Shown: positions 12,921 to 25,820 of the stretch, one piece after another
Numbering within the stretch: position 1 is the first letter of the stretch
Layout: each line of letters opens with the position of its first letter
From: Acanthacorydalis orientalis
Lineage: Eukaryota > Arthropoda > Insecta > Megaloptera > Corydalidae
NCBI GenBank assembly: GCA_034766995.1
Contig: CM068313.1
Coordinates: forward strand, 27,505,825-27,569,824
Length of the DNA stretch: 64,000 bases
Direction: 5' to 3'
Notes under the pieces: generated by a model
Database searches by the model: none
The model's input: the letters and a program-made list of their open reading frames with translations, nothing else
What the model was told of the DNA's origin: nothing
Made by a program: the position numbers and the translations under genes

Positions 12921-13309
12921 TTTTAATTTATTGTCTTGGGTATTGGTTCAACTTATTAAAATTGTTTATTCAATGACTACATAGTATAACATACATAGAT
13001 ATGTTTATATATTTTTAAATATATATTATACTCTCTGATTAAATGTGAATTTTAATAAAAGAAATCATGAAAATTAATGTGAGTTTCTTTGTAACTATTC
13101 TTTATTGAAAATAAAACGACAAAAAGTATGTTGTACGCATAAACTTCATTTTTACAGATCTATGATACTGTTAACGGTACGTGATAATGATTTACAATGT
13201 CTCCGGTTGAAAATAACTGTTGTATATAACTTAATAGAATAAAAAGAACTACAAAATGACTCTAATTATAGCAAAATAACTACTAGACAAATATTATCAG
13301 TGTAAAATC

Positions 13310-13740
13310 TAATTGTATATTTTCATTCTCTCGACAGTTGAGGGAAATGCGTGCAAAGTTAGAATTACAATTCAAGCGTGTTGTGTGCAACGTGCAATAA
13401 CTGCTTTTATGCACCTGCATCACAATAACATTGATTTTTATATCATAAAGTGTGTGAATGACCGCCATTTATAACACCATTCTAAACTATTTTTATTTAA
13501 TGTTTTGATGTATTGATGACAATTCAGAGAATAGCGTGGATAATGTAACAGTTTTATGTTCGAGTGGGTGGTAGCCTTCAATTCAAGACAATGGAGCTAT
13601 AAATCAGTCTATTGTTATCAACAATGTGCACCATGATTATACTTGCTATATAAAGTGTTAATATACCCAAGCACATTCATTAGTAGATATTTAATAGCAT
13701 TTTACAAATTTCAGTTGGAAATCCAACGAGACGACCTTCT
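13310..13740. promoter_or_regulatory. Island with a cluster of Sox-type sites
   Basis: ACAATGG (13588-13594), CTATTGTT (13609-13616) and AACAATG (13620-13626) put three SoxB-like cores within 39 bp, on both strands. The block is repeat-free and has mixed composition. In AT-rich DNA single ACAAT cores are frequent, so the tight cluster is the only support. Confidence 0.25.
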
Positions 13741-14097
13741 AAAGGTTAGTTACAGAGAAAATAAATAAATAAATAGTTTTTTTAATTTTGTATAGATAAG
13801 CAAAATAATAAAATATAGTTATAGTTTAATAAAAATTCTACCAAGTACTTGCTCTAACATTGATAGTATAAATCTTTTTATTATTCATTATCGTAACACA
13901 CTTTTATTAAGATCTATAAAAAATATTAAATAATGCCATTTATTTCATTTAATTAGACATTATAATTATAATCAAAGACGTTGTCTATATTTATAAAACA
14001 AATCTCAAATATTTCTTATGAATATCTTTAATGTTATTTATTTTTCATAGAATTTAATTAAATACAATTTTAAATATGTAAATAATAATTAAACTCC

Positions 14098-14101
<4 letters not shown>

Positions 14102-14155
<54 letters not shown>

Positions 14156-14173
14156 GTCTTATATATATATATA
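14102..14173. repeat. (TA)n microsatellite, two blocks
   Basis: 51 bp plus a 13-bp block after TGTGTCTTA. Confidence 0.95.
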
Positions 14174-14659
14174 ACACAAAATAGAAAAAATAAAGTTGAA
14201 TATAAATTTAAAATTCTATAAAATATACATGTACTGTTATAAAAAAATATATATTACTATAAAATTAGTAAAAACTAAATTTATACTTAGACTTATTTCT
14301 TAATCATGTATTTTAAAAATGACTGTATATCTTTTAAAAGATTTCCATTGGAAAAGACATATTTTTATAACATTTTTTTTTGGTAAGAACATTAAATTTT
14401 AAATAATAATAAAGCGATTAAACCATTGCTTAATTAATAAATATTTCATGTCATAAAATAACACATTTCAAAATGTACTTATAATTTATGCACATTTTTT
14501 TTAGAATAGATTAAATTATTGATGAACTGTATGTATTTTATTTACAGGAGACGTATAAATTGTGTCAAGAGCAATTGGATTAAATAAATGATTTAATGAA
14601 CAAATATTCTATACACGGCTGCTTTATTTTTAAATATCTAATTTTTATTACGATTGCAG

Positions 14660-15080
14660 TAGGCAAATGTAAATTTCCATAATCATTTTGAAAGATAACC
14701 CTCTTGGACATAAAACACTTATACATATTTACTAAAGTACATCGAATGACTTGTTCTCATTGCAAATGTGTAATTTTATATATACCCTGTTTATCAATCT
14801 GAAGTAGCAGTTTGCATGTAAACTCATCATTGAACAATTTATTCTACACTTCCATCGGTACAAACACATCCAGCACGTGTTGCGCTAGAAGGAATAATGC
14901 TCATACCAAGATAATAAGTATATATCCTTAATATCTTTGTAAACTGTACGCATTAGGTGCTAAATGAAATAATCGATTTTTAAGTGTTTACTATCTAAAT
15001 ACATTCGTGACTTTATTTCGTGCAGTTTAATTGGCCTGTGACTCAACTTTCTAAAATGTTTATGTGCTTCGCCTGAAGCT
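14660..15080. other. Mixed-complexity island
   Basis: A repeat-free stretch between TA-rich segments. It contains tttgcatgtaaa (about 14813), similar to a POU octamer, and short CpG-bearing pieces near 14855-14890 and 15065-15082. No open frame of interest. Confidence 0.2.
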
Positions 15081-15463
15081 CGAGTATTATTCTTTTTGCA
15101 TACATTTCATATTATGTTTAAACATTAAAGACTATTTTTATGATGAAATTTGTGTATTATAATCTTATTCGTAGAACTGAGTTATGGATAAAACTATAAA
15201 AGTCTAAAAATATATTTTTTATTATTACTTATTGTAATGTGATACACAATAACTTGATTTTATCGACATGTAAATAACACGAAATAGGTAAGTTAAACTT
15301 TCATTATATTATTTAAGTTATTCATCTTCATATTCCAAAAATTTAAATTCGACAATATAATGTTTGTACACAATAATTAAATTAGCAAAATTTGTATCGA
15401 TGTTTATTATAATATTAAAATAATTTTGCATAATTATTTCCGGAAAATCAATTAAACAAATAT

Positions 15464-15465
<2 letters not shown>

Positions 15466-15496
<31 letters not shown>

Positions 15497-15505
15497 TATA
15501 TAAAT

Positions 15506-15542
<37 letters not shown>
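15466..15542. repeat. (TA)n with TAAA and TACA interruptions
   Basis: About 77 bp. Confidence 0.95.
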
Positions 15543-15543
<1 letters not shown>

Positions 15544-15644
15544 CTCTGTATTAAAATTTAATACCATAGAGAGGATTCAGAATATCAATGATAGTAATTT
15601 CATTCAGAATTTCAATTTCAATAATAGCAAGTAACTAATTCTGG

Positions 15645-15652
15645 TATATATA

Positions 15653-15718
<66 letters not shown>
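15645..15718. repeat. (TA)n microsatellite
   Basis: About 74 bp with one TCTA break near its start. Confidence 0.95.
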
Positions 15719-15719
<1 letters not shown>

Positions 15720-16115
15720 CGAAAATAAAGTAAGAAAATACCAGGCAAGAGAAACTGTTTGGCATGATCATATGAATTAATTATTGTGTTTAGGTATATT
15801 AATAAGTAAATAAAGTACTTAATTATATTATTATTAAATAAAACAACAATAAAATATTATATATTTACATATTTACATTTAAAATTAAAACTGCATATTT
15901 CAAGTATTGTCTAGTCTATAAAATATAAATTGATAGAAGTATAAAAATAGGTTGAGTATATATTAAATGATGACGAAATAATTTAGAAACAAAAACTAGT
16001 CGCTTATGAGAAAATAATTAGTTATAAAAAGGATAGTTTACAAAAATGAACTAAAAGTGTGATTTCCATAAATATATAAATACTCTTAAGATGCATAATC
16101 AGTGATATAACAAGC

Positions 16116-16117
<2 letters not shown>

Positions 16118-16170
<53 letters not shown>
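16118..16170. repeat. (TA)n microsatellite next to the MITE
   Basis: About 53 bp, ending a few bases before the palindromic element. Confidence 0.95.
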
Positions 16171-16174
<4 letters not shown>

Positions 16175-16380
16175 GGGTGATTTAACTTAGGCTTCCACAG
16201 GAAAATATTAAAAGAAATGCATAAATTAAACAAAGTATGTTATTCTTAATTTAGTATTTAAGTTCAATTGTATTTTAGTGTTAAATTGAACTAAAACACT
16301 AAATAAATAATAACATGACTTTTCTTAACCCTTGCGCCCCATTTTAATACTTCCATGTAGAAGCCTAAATTGAATTATTT
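16175..16380. mobile_element. Palindromic MITE-like element, complete copy
   Basis: The two halves are imperfect inverted repeats of each other for about 100 bp per arm. The left arm reads ttaggcttccacag near 16188-16200. The right arm, reverse-complemented, reads ttaggcttctacatgg near 16354-16370, and the similarity continues inward through ttagtattt, tagttcaatt and gttatt motifs to a centre near 16281. It has no coding capacity. It begins at the end of a (TA)n tract (16118-16170) and another TA run follows about 20 bp beyond it, consistent with insertion at TA as in Tc1/mariner-type MITEs. The superfamily is inferred, not shown. Confidence 0.7.
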
Positions 16381-16883
16381 TATTTATAAATAAATATATA
16401 TATATACATACACAAGTTACAAAAGAAGTGAAAAAATTTGTACGCAATTCTCAAAAGATATAAAATAACGTATTTATAGTATATTAACTTTATATTTGAA
16501 CTCATTTGTTAAGTGTTTTTTAGGTCTTATAAATTTTGCAATTCCATAATACTTTGAAACACGACAGCAACGAAATATTTATAAAAGATGGATAATTCGT
16601 ATCTGTTAAAGCTGAAATGTTAAGTTTGTTAATTATTTAACATATTTTAACAATAATACCAATTCTATGTTAATTTAATTATTTACACGTTATTGTAGAA
16701 GAAAACTTTGATGACATTTAAACGTTGTAAATACTGAATTTTATTGTACATCAATGAAACGTTTCAAAATGTTTGTATTTAATTCATGGGAAAATTCAAT
16801 TCAAATAACGCTTTTTCAAACAAAAGTTTGTTCTCGTGAAAATAATTAAAGTTTATTTTCTAGAAATAGCTTTTTATCACAAA

Positions 16884-16891
16884 TACATATG

Positions 16892-16951
<60 letters not shown>
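16884..16951. repeat. (TA)n microsatellite
   Basis: About 68 bp, TATG and TACA breaks in the first third. Confidence 0.95.
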
Positions 16952-16952
<1 letters not shown>

Positions 16953-17168
16953 TTAAATATTTTTTTAGTAAACTGATATATTTTGTTTGCTGTTTCTCAA
17001 TAGTTATCAGTTTTTATTCAGTAAAACTGATTGTAACTATTTTTAACAATATTCTTAAAAATTAATACCAAAGAATTAATTGAAAGGATAAATACAATTT
17101 ATGTTTATAAACATATAAACAATTAATACTTACTATTAATATTTAATTCATAATTTACTATTTTCTTT

Positions 17169-17170
<2 letters not shown>

Positions 17171-17228
<58 letters not shown>

Positions 17229-17235
17229 CGTATGT
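17171..17235. repeat. (TA)n with TATG/TACG tail
   Basis: 50 bp perfect TA then TGTATGTACGTATG. Confidence 0.95.
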
Positions 17236-17379
17236 AATTTAATGCCTTTATAAACATATAAAATAATTTCTAGATGTGAAATACGTAATGTGTATAAGAG
17301 CTTTCTCCAAATGAATGCATTCACAATGTTCAAATTTCTGTTCACAGAACTCAAATAATTTCAACGACTTTATAACTAT

Positions 17380-17650
17380 TTCAAACAAAGAGATTTGATT
17401 TAATGCGGTAAAGTTTTTAACAATTTAAATGTATTCTACGGCGACATATTGAATATGTTTGTGTTGACGTGGTGGCCTGCTTTGTCGGGCACGGAAAAGA
17501 CAAATAAAGCTACATGAAAAAGCTTTCACGGTAAAACTCGTGTTTGTGGAAACCAGCTTTTAACTTGAAATTCCAAAGAACTGATTGATTGTTACACGGT
17601 TTTTTTAAGTAGAAAAGGGTAGATGGACTTCAGGGCTAGAAGTGATTAAT
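17380..17650. promoter_or_regulatory. GC-elevated island, candidate cis-regulatory element
   Basis: Around 17465-17500 the sequence reads tgacgtggtggcctgctttg followed by cgggcacgg, clearly richer in GC than its flanks. No coding frame is supported. It lies between two TA tracts. Confidence 0.22.
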
Positions 17651-17830
17651 ATATTACGATTGTATGTATGGTTTTTATATATTTCTTTTTCAAAAAACTA
17701 TATTAATTGCTCGAAATATTACAATTATTTGTTTGATGTTTTATTGTGGATTATGTTTTATTACAAACATTTTGAATATTTAGTATTAATTATAGCTTTT
17801 AAAAGGAACAATACTCTTTTTTTAAAACTA

Positions 17831-17833
<3 letters not shown>

Positions 17834-17876
<43 letters not shown>
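17834..17876. repeat. (TA)n microsatellite
   Basis: Perfect, about 43 bp. Confidence 0.95.
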
Positions 17877-17882
<6 letters not shown>

Positions 17883-18169
17883 CAGATAGATATTAATACA
17901 TATAAGTATTTAATTTAAATTATGAAAATGTGTTCCAGAAATTATGCTTTATTAAAATCTTGAATAATATTAATAATGAATTAAACTTGTAAAAGATAGG
18001 TAATCAAGTATTAGTCATTTTATATAGGAAACTATATAAAAGATAAATTTTGTTTCATGTTTGATGTAAAGAATGTAATGTAATGTATAAAAAAGGCAAA
18101 TAAATATATTTATAAGTACAGAGAAATTCATTCATGAATGTAAACGTTTAAAAAGTATACTTTCTTTTT

Positions 18170-18420
18170 CATCTATTTTCAAATTCACTCATCAATCCGA
18201 CAAACGAGTACGCTACGAAATTGGTTTACTTCAATCTTCTCTAAGAATTTTTTCCTCACGCACTAAAATAAGTGTCACTTAAGAATATTATTAGCTTGAC
18301 GCGACTCGCAACCCGTAATATTGAGTATAAGGGGTGACAACGACTTAGAAATATTCTTATTCACCCCCGCCACGTCTTGAAAACAGTGTCGACTCGACGT
18401 TTATATATTGGGAAAACATT
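18170..18420. promoter_or_regulatory. GC-elevated island with internal inverted motifs
   Basis: gacgcgactcgcaacccg (about 18299-18316), aggggtgacaacgac and cacccccgccacgtc lie within 90 bp. AGAATATT (about 18281) and AATATTCTT (about 18350) form an inverted pair, and ggggtga and tcaccccc form another. Only weak evidence of function. Confidence 0.25.
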
Positions 18421-18653
18421 TTGATGAGGATTGTAATAATTTTATAGGTTGTTTGTAATATTGTTATATTTTTATCTTAAATAATTGATAATTTTGACTT
18501 TATATTTTTTATTTATAATTTTTCATAATTATATTACACGAACCATATTGATATTTTTTTCTCAAATATTTTGGATCAAATAAATACACTTTTATCAATA
18601 CATTATTATACATTTGTAATAGGAAGCATCTTGCATTAGAGGACAGAGAGTAG

Positions 18654-18656
<3 letters not shown>

Positions 18657-18714
<58 letters not shown>
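18657..18714. repeat. (TA)n microsatellite
   Basis: Perfect, about 58 bp. Confidence 0.95.
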
Positions 18715-18716
<2 letters not shown>

Positions 18717-19808
18717 ATAGAAAATTGAAATATATATATAAAAAAAAATAAAAAAACTACAATTAAATATATTTTTCAAATACTTAAAAAGAAGTAATAT
18801 AAAGATATCAAATAAATTTGATGTTTGGAGAATCAGATTAAACTTGACATTTTTTTAATAATTTATTCTATGTTTTGATAATTTTTTATATTTTTTTTCT
18901 ATAAATATTATAAGCGATATTAAAAGACCGAAAATATATAAATTAAATTTAATTTAATATTTGTGCCAGATTTTATATAAAAAATGATAATTATAGTTTA
19001 GAAATATAATTACACATTAGTTAATTATACAATAATAAATATTTCAATCTCCCAATTATCAAGTTTTTTCGTATATTCGCTTTTAAGTTATTTTCATAAT
19101 TCAGCTCATTTGAAAATTAATGCTAAAAAAACTTTCTCTATATGGAACACAAAATGAAAATGGTGTGTTAACAATATGAAAATAAAAAACATAAATATTA
19201 AAATATCAATTGTTTAAAATTTTGATATGTGTACTTTACAATATTAAAAGATAGATATATTATCGAAATTAGTAATCAGTAAAAATTATTGATTAGTAAA
19301 CAAATACACATAATTATAATAAGAAAATAAATTGTTATCGTTTTACATATTTTGAATATTCTATTATAGATAGGAATAACAAAAGCAAGTAATTAATTGA
19401 ATCCATATTTACATTTTCTAACGATTGAATATTATTCAATTGTAAACAATACTGATTATTTTGAATAGCATTAAATTTACAATCAAACTTTTTTTAGTAT
19501 TTATATTATTATATTAGTATTTATTATTTTAGTATTTATATTAAATATTTCAATTTCATGTTTCAGTTTATTTTAGGAATTTTACTTCATATTTTGATAT
19601 ATTAAATTGTAAAATAAAATGTTTATAAACAGAATTAAGGAATATAATAAGTAATATCCCAACTCTATTAAATATTATGTTATAAAAATGATTACTAAAC
19701 TTTTCTAAATAAGTTTTTAGGTATATTAAAAGATTAACAGGAAAATAATATTAAATTGAATAAAAAAATAATTAAACTAAATTATGTTATTAAAAAATGT
19801 CTTCAAGT

Positions 19809-19813
<5 letters not shown>

Positions 19814-19880
<67 letters not shown>

Positions 19881-19956
19881 TATATAAAACATCTATATAT
19901 ATATATATATAACTACTATATATATATATATAACTACTATATATATATATATACAT
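19814..19956. repeat. (TA)n plus AACTAC-(TA)n tandem unit
   Basis: About 63 bp of TA, then blocks of (TA)7-8 joined by aactac, the aactac plus TA unit occurring twice in tandem. Confidence 0.95.
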
Positions 19957-20712
19957 ATTTCATAGCGTGTTAAAAATTTTTAATGAAAAATATTTCGATT
20001 GTAATCATAAATTGAAATTTTGAATCCAATTATACGAAATATGTAGATGTAAATTTAATTCTCATATCTTTGGTTTTAATTACTAGCCAAACTGAGATTA
20101 TTAGTATTTCAATATGTGTATATATTTATATATATATATACAAGCTTTTTATTTTAAACATTTCAAACAAAAATGTCAGAAAAAAGCAAACGTTTAAAAA
20201 CAATACGATTACCTTTCGTATATAGATATATTTAAAATATTTTTTTTTATTTTATTGCCGATAAAACTTTTAATATAAGAAATTAACATCATAGTAATTT
20301 TGTTCAAATTCCATCCTTTTATCTATATTTTTGCATTAAATGTTTGAGGTTAATTTTGTCATATATTTATTACTAAAATACACTATAATAAATAATTAAA
20401 CCTTTTAATAACATTTCTAAAATCAACGTACTACACCCAGGTGTGTATTTTAATTTATATTGAAATAATTATACGATAAACACTGCAATATACAATATTC
20501 CATTTATTTTTGTAAAACAATTTACATAATGGAGCTATAAAGCTAATTCATTACTCGAAATTAACAAGAAGTAAAAAAGTGTATAAAACAGAAAATCGAT
20601 TCGAAATAACGTCCACATTAAATAACAACACTGTGAATTATATCTAATATAAATTGCATATAATGGTATTTTCCATATAATCGATTACAATATGGGAATA
20701 ACATTTTGCAGT

Positions 20713-20732
20713 GTATATATATATATATATAT
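20713..20732. repeat. Short (TA)n
   Basis: 20 bp. Confidence 0.9.
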
Positions 20733-20814
20733 AAAAAGATATGTAGTAATTATGAAGAATGTAACGAAAGAAGTAAGTTCACATTAAATAAAAAACAAAA
20801 ATATTCACAGAACC

Positions 20815-20816
<2 letters not shown>

Positions 20817-20851
<35 letters not shown>
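20817..20851. repeat. (TA)n microsatellite
   Basis: About 35 bp. Confidence 0.95.
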
Positions 20852-20852
<1 letters not shown>

Positions 20853-20956
20853 CATGTATGCATGTGTACCTATATTTAATTTTATGAATAGTATTTTTCT
20901 GTCACATTTATTAAAAATATTTATTTGAAACATTTTTTTCTTATTGAGAGTAAAAC

Positions 20957-20993
20957 ATACAGACACAAACACACACACATACTCACATATATT

Positions 20994-21045
<52 letters not shown>
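20957..21045. repeat. (CA)n to (TA)n compound microsatellite
   Basis: Interrupted CA block for 53 bp, then 35 bp TA. Confidence 0.95.
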
Positions 21046-21048
<3 letters not shown>

Positions 21049-22279
21049 CATTTATTAGTTTTGAATTTGAATTAGATATCAAAATTGTCGAGTTATAAGG
21101 TTAAATAAAACAGTTTATTGTAAATGATTTCCGTATCCTGCTTGCGTTCTTCTGTATCTAATAGATTAGGACAAATATATTTCTAATAAAATTATTTTTT
21201 TTTTTAATTTGTACCAATTTAATATATTTAATTTTACAAACAAATATCTTTAATATTTAAATAAAACATTTTTTGCATAATTTGTAATTGGATTGGTTCA
21301 AAAGTATTTCTGAATTTTAAAATTTTTTAAATATCGAATTTAAATCTTCTATTCTTACTGTTAGATCACTTGATGAGTTTGTTGATAGATAAAACTTCAA
21401 TGAACTAATGATAAAAAAAATAATGGAATGAGAATAAATTATAAAAATGGGTATACAGATTTGAAAACCAACATTTTCATCTAAAAATGCTCATAGTAAT
21501 GGGATTATGAAAATATCTACTTATCTCCTTACCATTTTACCTTACTTATAAGCATAACTAGAAGTTTCATACATTTTTCATTTAAAATGATTTATTAATA
21601 ATTAATTCAAGTTCTAAGTTTAAAAAAAATAGTTGCAATTTATGCATTTAAATAAATGTACAAAAATTTTATATATAATGGGTTGTGCATTTTATATTGT
21701 AATGAATAACAGTTAATTAAAAGTAAATAAAGTTAATTAAAGTTTTATAAAGATGACACTAAAATTAAATGGCGTTAATTTTTAATATGTTAAAATATTG
21801 AAATTGCTTAAAATTAAAAGCTGTACTGAATTCGTTACATACTACGATACCTTCTGTGCTAGACATTTAAAAATGTGTTTTGTTAAATTTTTCTCTATTC
21901 TATTATAATATGGAAATGAAATATAAAATAGATTAGTTTATAAATATATTTACTAAGAAAGAAAATCAAAAAAATTAAGTTAAATGTTCAACGTAATTTA
22001 CAACAGTTTTTATTTGTTATATATATGATCTTAACAAATCAAATAGCAATATATTAAATTATTTAAAGTGTTTGTTAGATTTTATATTTAAAGATATAAG
22101 TTTTCTATTTTCTTATAATAAAGCATAAATATGTGTACTATATTAAATTAATTTAGTAAATTTGTTTTCAATTTTGATCATTATGTTATTTCGTACTATT
22201 GATGAATAATGAGAAACTAAATCGGTATTATAAAAATGTTAACATACTGACACTTTTATAACACTGACAAGACTGAATT
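21046..22279. other. AT-rich stretch without recognisable feature
   Basis: About 1.2 kb of unusually TA-tract-free but still very AT-rich DNA. No frame or motif supported. Confidence 0.45.
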
Positions 22280-22560
22280 TCTTACTACATATTTTATGTA
22301 AACTTGACTGAAGCTGAAAATATACTTTCATGACAAAGTCGTTTCGTTGACGAAACTAAATTTGGCAAATGTCAATTGTACCGCCACTGTAAATAAGTTT
22401 ATGAACGTGGCGTCAACGCGCGGCGTCGTAGAAAACTGACGCTGACTGAAATGCAGTTCCGATCCAACGGTTTTCACACTTCAGCGGAGGTTCTGTCATC
22501 GCTAGAAGGGACTTGTGTCATAGGTTTTTTTTTGGTTCCGCCCTATGTACCTTCGTTTAG
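22280..22560. promoter_or_regulatory. CpG-rich island, candidate promoter or enhancer
   Basis: The core at 22406-22450 (gaacgtggcgtcaacgcgcg and onward) is the most CpG-dense spot in the first half of the window. GTTTCG (22341-22346) and CGAAAC (22351-22356) form a short inverted repeat. Minus-strand TCAGT sequences near 22445 and 22435 were tested and lack a DPE at +28. No TATA box or exon nearby. Confidence 0.3.
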
Positions 22561-23100
22561 AATATATATTGTCGTTTTTCAAAAGGGTGACATGTTATTT
22601 TTTTCAGTACGAAAATAACATTTTTTTTTCATTCTGCTATCGTATATTTCTTGAAATGACAAATGATATTGTATTCTTTCATTTGTCTTATTTGAGTGTT
22701 TTTGTGGTTTTGACTGTTACTATTTCTATAGACTTTAAACAATATCTGTGATAAACGTGCAGAGAACTAAGTTTTATAAGACACGAACATATATTTGGAG
22801 CACGTTCAGAACAAATTAATCTTTTATATAAGTTTTTCTTTTGTAATACAACTGTGCCTTTCTTAAATAAATAATTATTTTCCGAATTCATTAATAATGA
22901 AAGAAATAAAGGGATCATATATTAAGGAAATAATTTTAATTTTTAAATAATTGTTTCAAAGCTTCATATGACCTATTTTTGTATTTCACAGATATCGTTA
23001 ACAAAAATAATTAAATTTTCTATACTTGTTTAAAATTTGAGAATGATTTTGATTAAATTAAAAACAAATCGATTATATAGTTAACAAGTATCATAAACTG

Positions 23101-23102
<2 letters not shown>

Positions 23103-23156
<54 letters not shown>
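23103..23156. repeat. (TA)n microsatellite
   Basis: Perfect, about 54 bp. Confidence 0.95.
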
Positions 23157-23159
<3 letters not shown>

Positions 23160-23639
23160 AAATATTCGTGTAAAGTATTATTTTAAAAAAAATAATTACT
23201 TACAATAAGTATTTGACAATGTTAATTAGAAAAAAATATTCTAAATAATTATAGTATTTTTATTTATAAAAAAAAGAATACTTTTCGATACACTACGCCA
23301 CTTTGATGCCAAAAATTAGTTGTGACTTTTTACAATGAGAATAATAATAAATGAATAATAATTCAATAATAACAATTAGTTACCTGTCAAACACACAGTG
23401 TTTTAAAAAGAACTCAAACTAATATTTATAATGAAATGTAATTTGAAATGATACACTTATTTTATTAAAAGATATTGTTTGTTATGAAAAATAATTTTTA
23501 ATGTGTATTTAAAATACGATTATTTTGTACTAAAATTAATTACATATATTTAAATTTTGATAGCACTACTTGTATAATAAAAAAAATAAGTATAGGAATA
23601 TGAATTAAATGAATAGCACGTAGTTAGTTGAAATTTGTA

Positions 23640-24110
23640 GAACGATTAATCAATGTTATAGCGGAATGAAGCAAGAAATGTTGATATCCGACTACCGTCG
23701 TATTAATTAATCTCAAAACGAGCGTATACTAATTACCGTATTGCAAATTTAAAACTGTGCAAAATACTTTTCCGCTAGGACGACAATCGTGTATGCAGAC
23801 ACGAGGCAAATTTCACACTCCATACATTACACCTATTAGAGCCCTCTGTCGGCGACGCTTTGGCACGGTCATTGATTTGTGTGAATATACCTTGCATTTT
23901 CTGGCCGGCTGGTTACTCACAATACTGCTTTCAGAAAATAACTTTACTCGAAAAGTGGTCCGTCAATAGAAAAATATTGCGTGCTGAGAACTTATCCGTT
24001 CTCGCGAACTTGCCTTTTAATCTCGAAAAATTCATTATTAAGTAATACACACACTTCGTGGCAGAAGTCTATTTCACACATCGTTATTTTACATATCGAT
24101 TGCAGTAGTC
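23640..24110. promoter_or_regulatory. Long mixed-complexity island with homeodomain-type sites
   Basis: About 470 bp without simple repeats. It contains TAATTAATCTC (about 23703), CTAATTACCG (about 23729) and TAATCTC (about 24016), combining Antp-like TAATTA cores with TAATCT, and a CpG-bearing middle (tgtcggcgacgctttggcac near 23847). Two overlapping frames (23757-23969, 23860-24045) are unrelated to each other and unrecognised. Best read as non-coding. Confidence 0.28.
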
Positions 24111-25430
24111 AATCTGCCTAAGAGTCATAAAATTAATGTAGTAGTTTTATTAGTTCATTGTAAAATATTGACTGTTGTATAGAAAAGTGACTATTATCGG
24201 TTTGAATTAGGATCGTAAAATAAAATATTTATTATTTCACACAATTTTGTTACTTTTATCGTTATGTACACGACACATCTAATTGCTTTGAGACGTTTTA
24301 TAGTACGATTAAATATATTAATTTTAAAGTTATTAATAAAATTATAACGTTACGTTTTCGAAATGTTTATCTATTGATGTTATTTACATCTTCAAAATGA
24401 CATTCACTTTCCATTAAAATTATCGTATGTTTTAACACCTTATGATTAAATTAAATTAACATTTTATTTTTGTGTATTTTTACGGGGTTTACTAAAAATG
24501 TATTTGGTATTTATTTATATTATTAGTTCAGAAAATTACAAATTCTAGTTTATCAAATTTCATTATTAATAATTTCTTATACAAGCATATATGAGTGTAA
24601 TGTTTTTTTAATTTATTTATTACTAGTCATTTTTTAATAGTTATCAAAGAAATGACACCGCTATTTCGGTTCTTTGATTATTGAATTAACTATTAAATTA
24701 CCTATTGATTATTTAATTATAATTTCAAAACGGGTAAAAAAATGATTATGTATTAAAAAATTTAAACAGAAAGTTTCATAAATTCATTTAAGTAATTATC
24801 GATTTTTAACGGATGTTCCCTATCTTAATAATCTGTTTTCTTGAATCTGATTAGTTTTTTTTTCAAAAATTCTTCAGAAATGGATTGAAGTACAAATGAA
24901 TATATTATAGTTAAAATTCTAGCTTGCAGCATGAACTGCTGCTCGCAAATTTGGTGTTATATTCCAGTATACTTAAGTTCTAAATTATTATTATAATGAA
25001 TGTAAAGTTTTCAGAGAAAATATAATAAAATGTATTTACCAAATTCTAATTTATCGAAATGTTTTGAAGCAGAAATTTACAAATTAACCCAAATTATAAA
25101 ATTCTCATAGTATTTAATGATTTACATTATCATTCTCTTCTCTCCCTCTTTACCGATTGGTAAATTTATTCAGTACAACAATAGGAAATTAAAAACATTA
25201 ATAATTAATTATGTAAAGTTTATTTGGTGCATTTTTACAGATTGAATTTTATAATATTAACTTCCAATTGCGTGATTTCATGACCTCTATATTTATTTCT
25301 CGTGTTACTAAACTCGTTGACGACTGCATGATAATTATAGATGCTGAATAATAAATGCAAGTTTATAACGGTATACAACTAACTTCTAACATTAAATTTG
25401 ATAATATGACCACTAAACATATGTACACAG
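24111..25430. other. AT-rich stretch without recognisable feature
   Basis: About 1.3 kb free of TA tracts. Only scattered moderate-complexity patches (for example 24920-24960). Nothing identifiable. Confidence 0.45.
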
Positions 25431-25436
25431 TGTGTA

Positions 25437-25469
<33 letters not shown>

Positions 25470-25471
25470 GT
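25431..25471. repeat. (TG)n to (TA)n compound microsatellite
   Basis: TGTGTATGTGTGTGTGTG then TA. Confidence 0.95.
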
Positions 25472-25515
25472 ACACCTTTCTGTTATTTGAGATTTATGTC
25501 TAGAAATTTAGCTGG

Positions 25516-25518
<3 letters not shown>

Positions 25519-25592
<74 letters not shown>
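25519..25592. repeat. (TA)n microsatellite
   Basis: Perfect, about 72 bp; one of the longest uninterrupted tracts. Confidence 0.95.
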
Positions 25593-25594
<2 letters not shown>

Positions 25595-25768
25595 CAAGTA
25601 TTATATACATGGATTGCATTTTAAACTGCATACCCGCTTCAATAACTACTTCGAAGGCAAATACATTTAAATATTAATATTAGACTATTATTAGTCTAAT
25701 TATTAGTCTTATTATTAGTAATAATAGTTATTTATTTTAGTCTAGTCTATTAATTTATTAAAAATCTA

Positions 25769-25770
<2 letters not shown>

Positions 25771-25818
<48 letters not shown>
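25771..25818. repeat. (TA)n microsatellite
   Basis: Perfect, about 48 bp. Preceded by a TATTAGTCTA-type minisatellite-like patch (25675-25750). Confidence 0.95.

Positions 25819-25820
<2 letters not shown>

Noticed and set aside
19905..19956. Tandem aactac-(TA)n as a CRISPR-like or satellite array
   Set aside because: Only two short units of simple sequence; microsatellite variation explains it.
22400..22460. Minus-strand TCAGT initiators in the CpG island
   Set aside because: Both were checked for a DPE at +28 and lack one. No exon follows.
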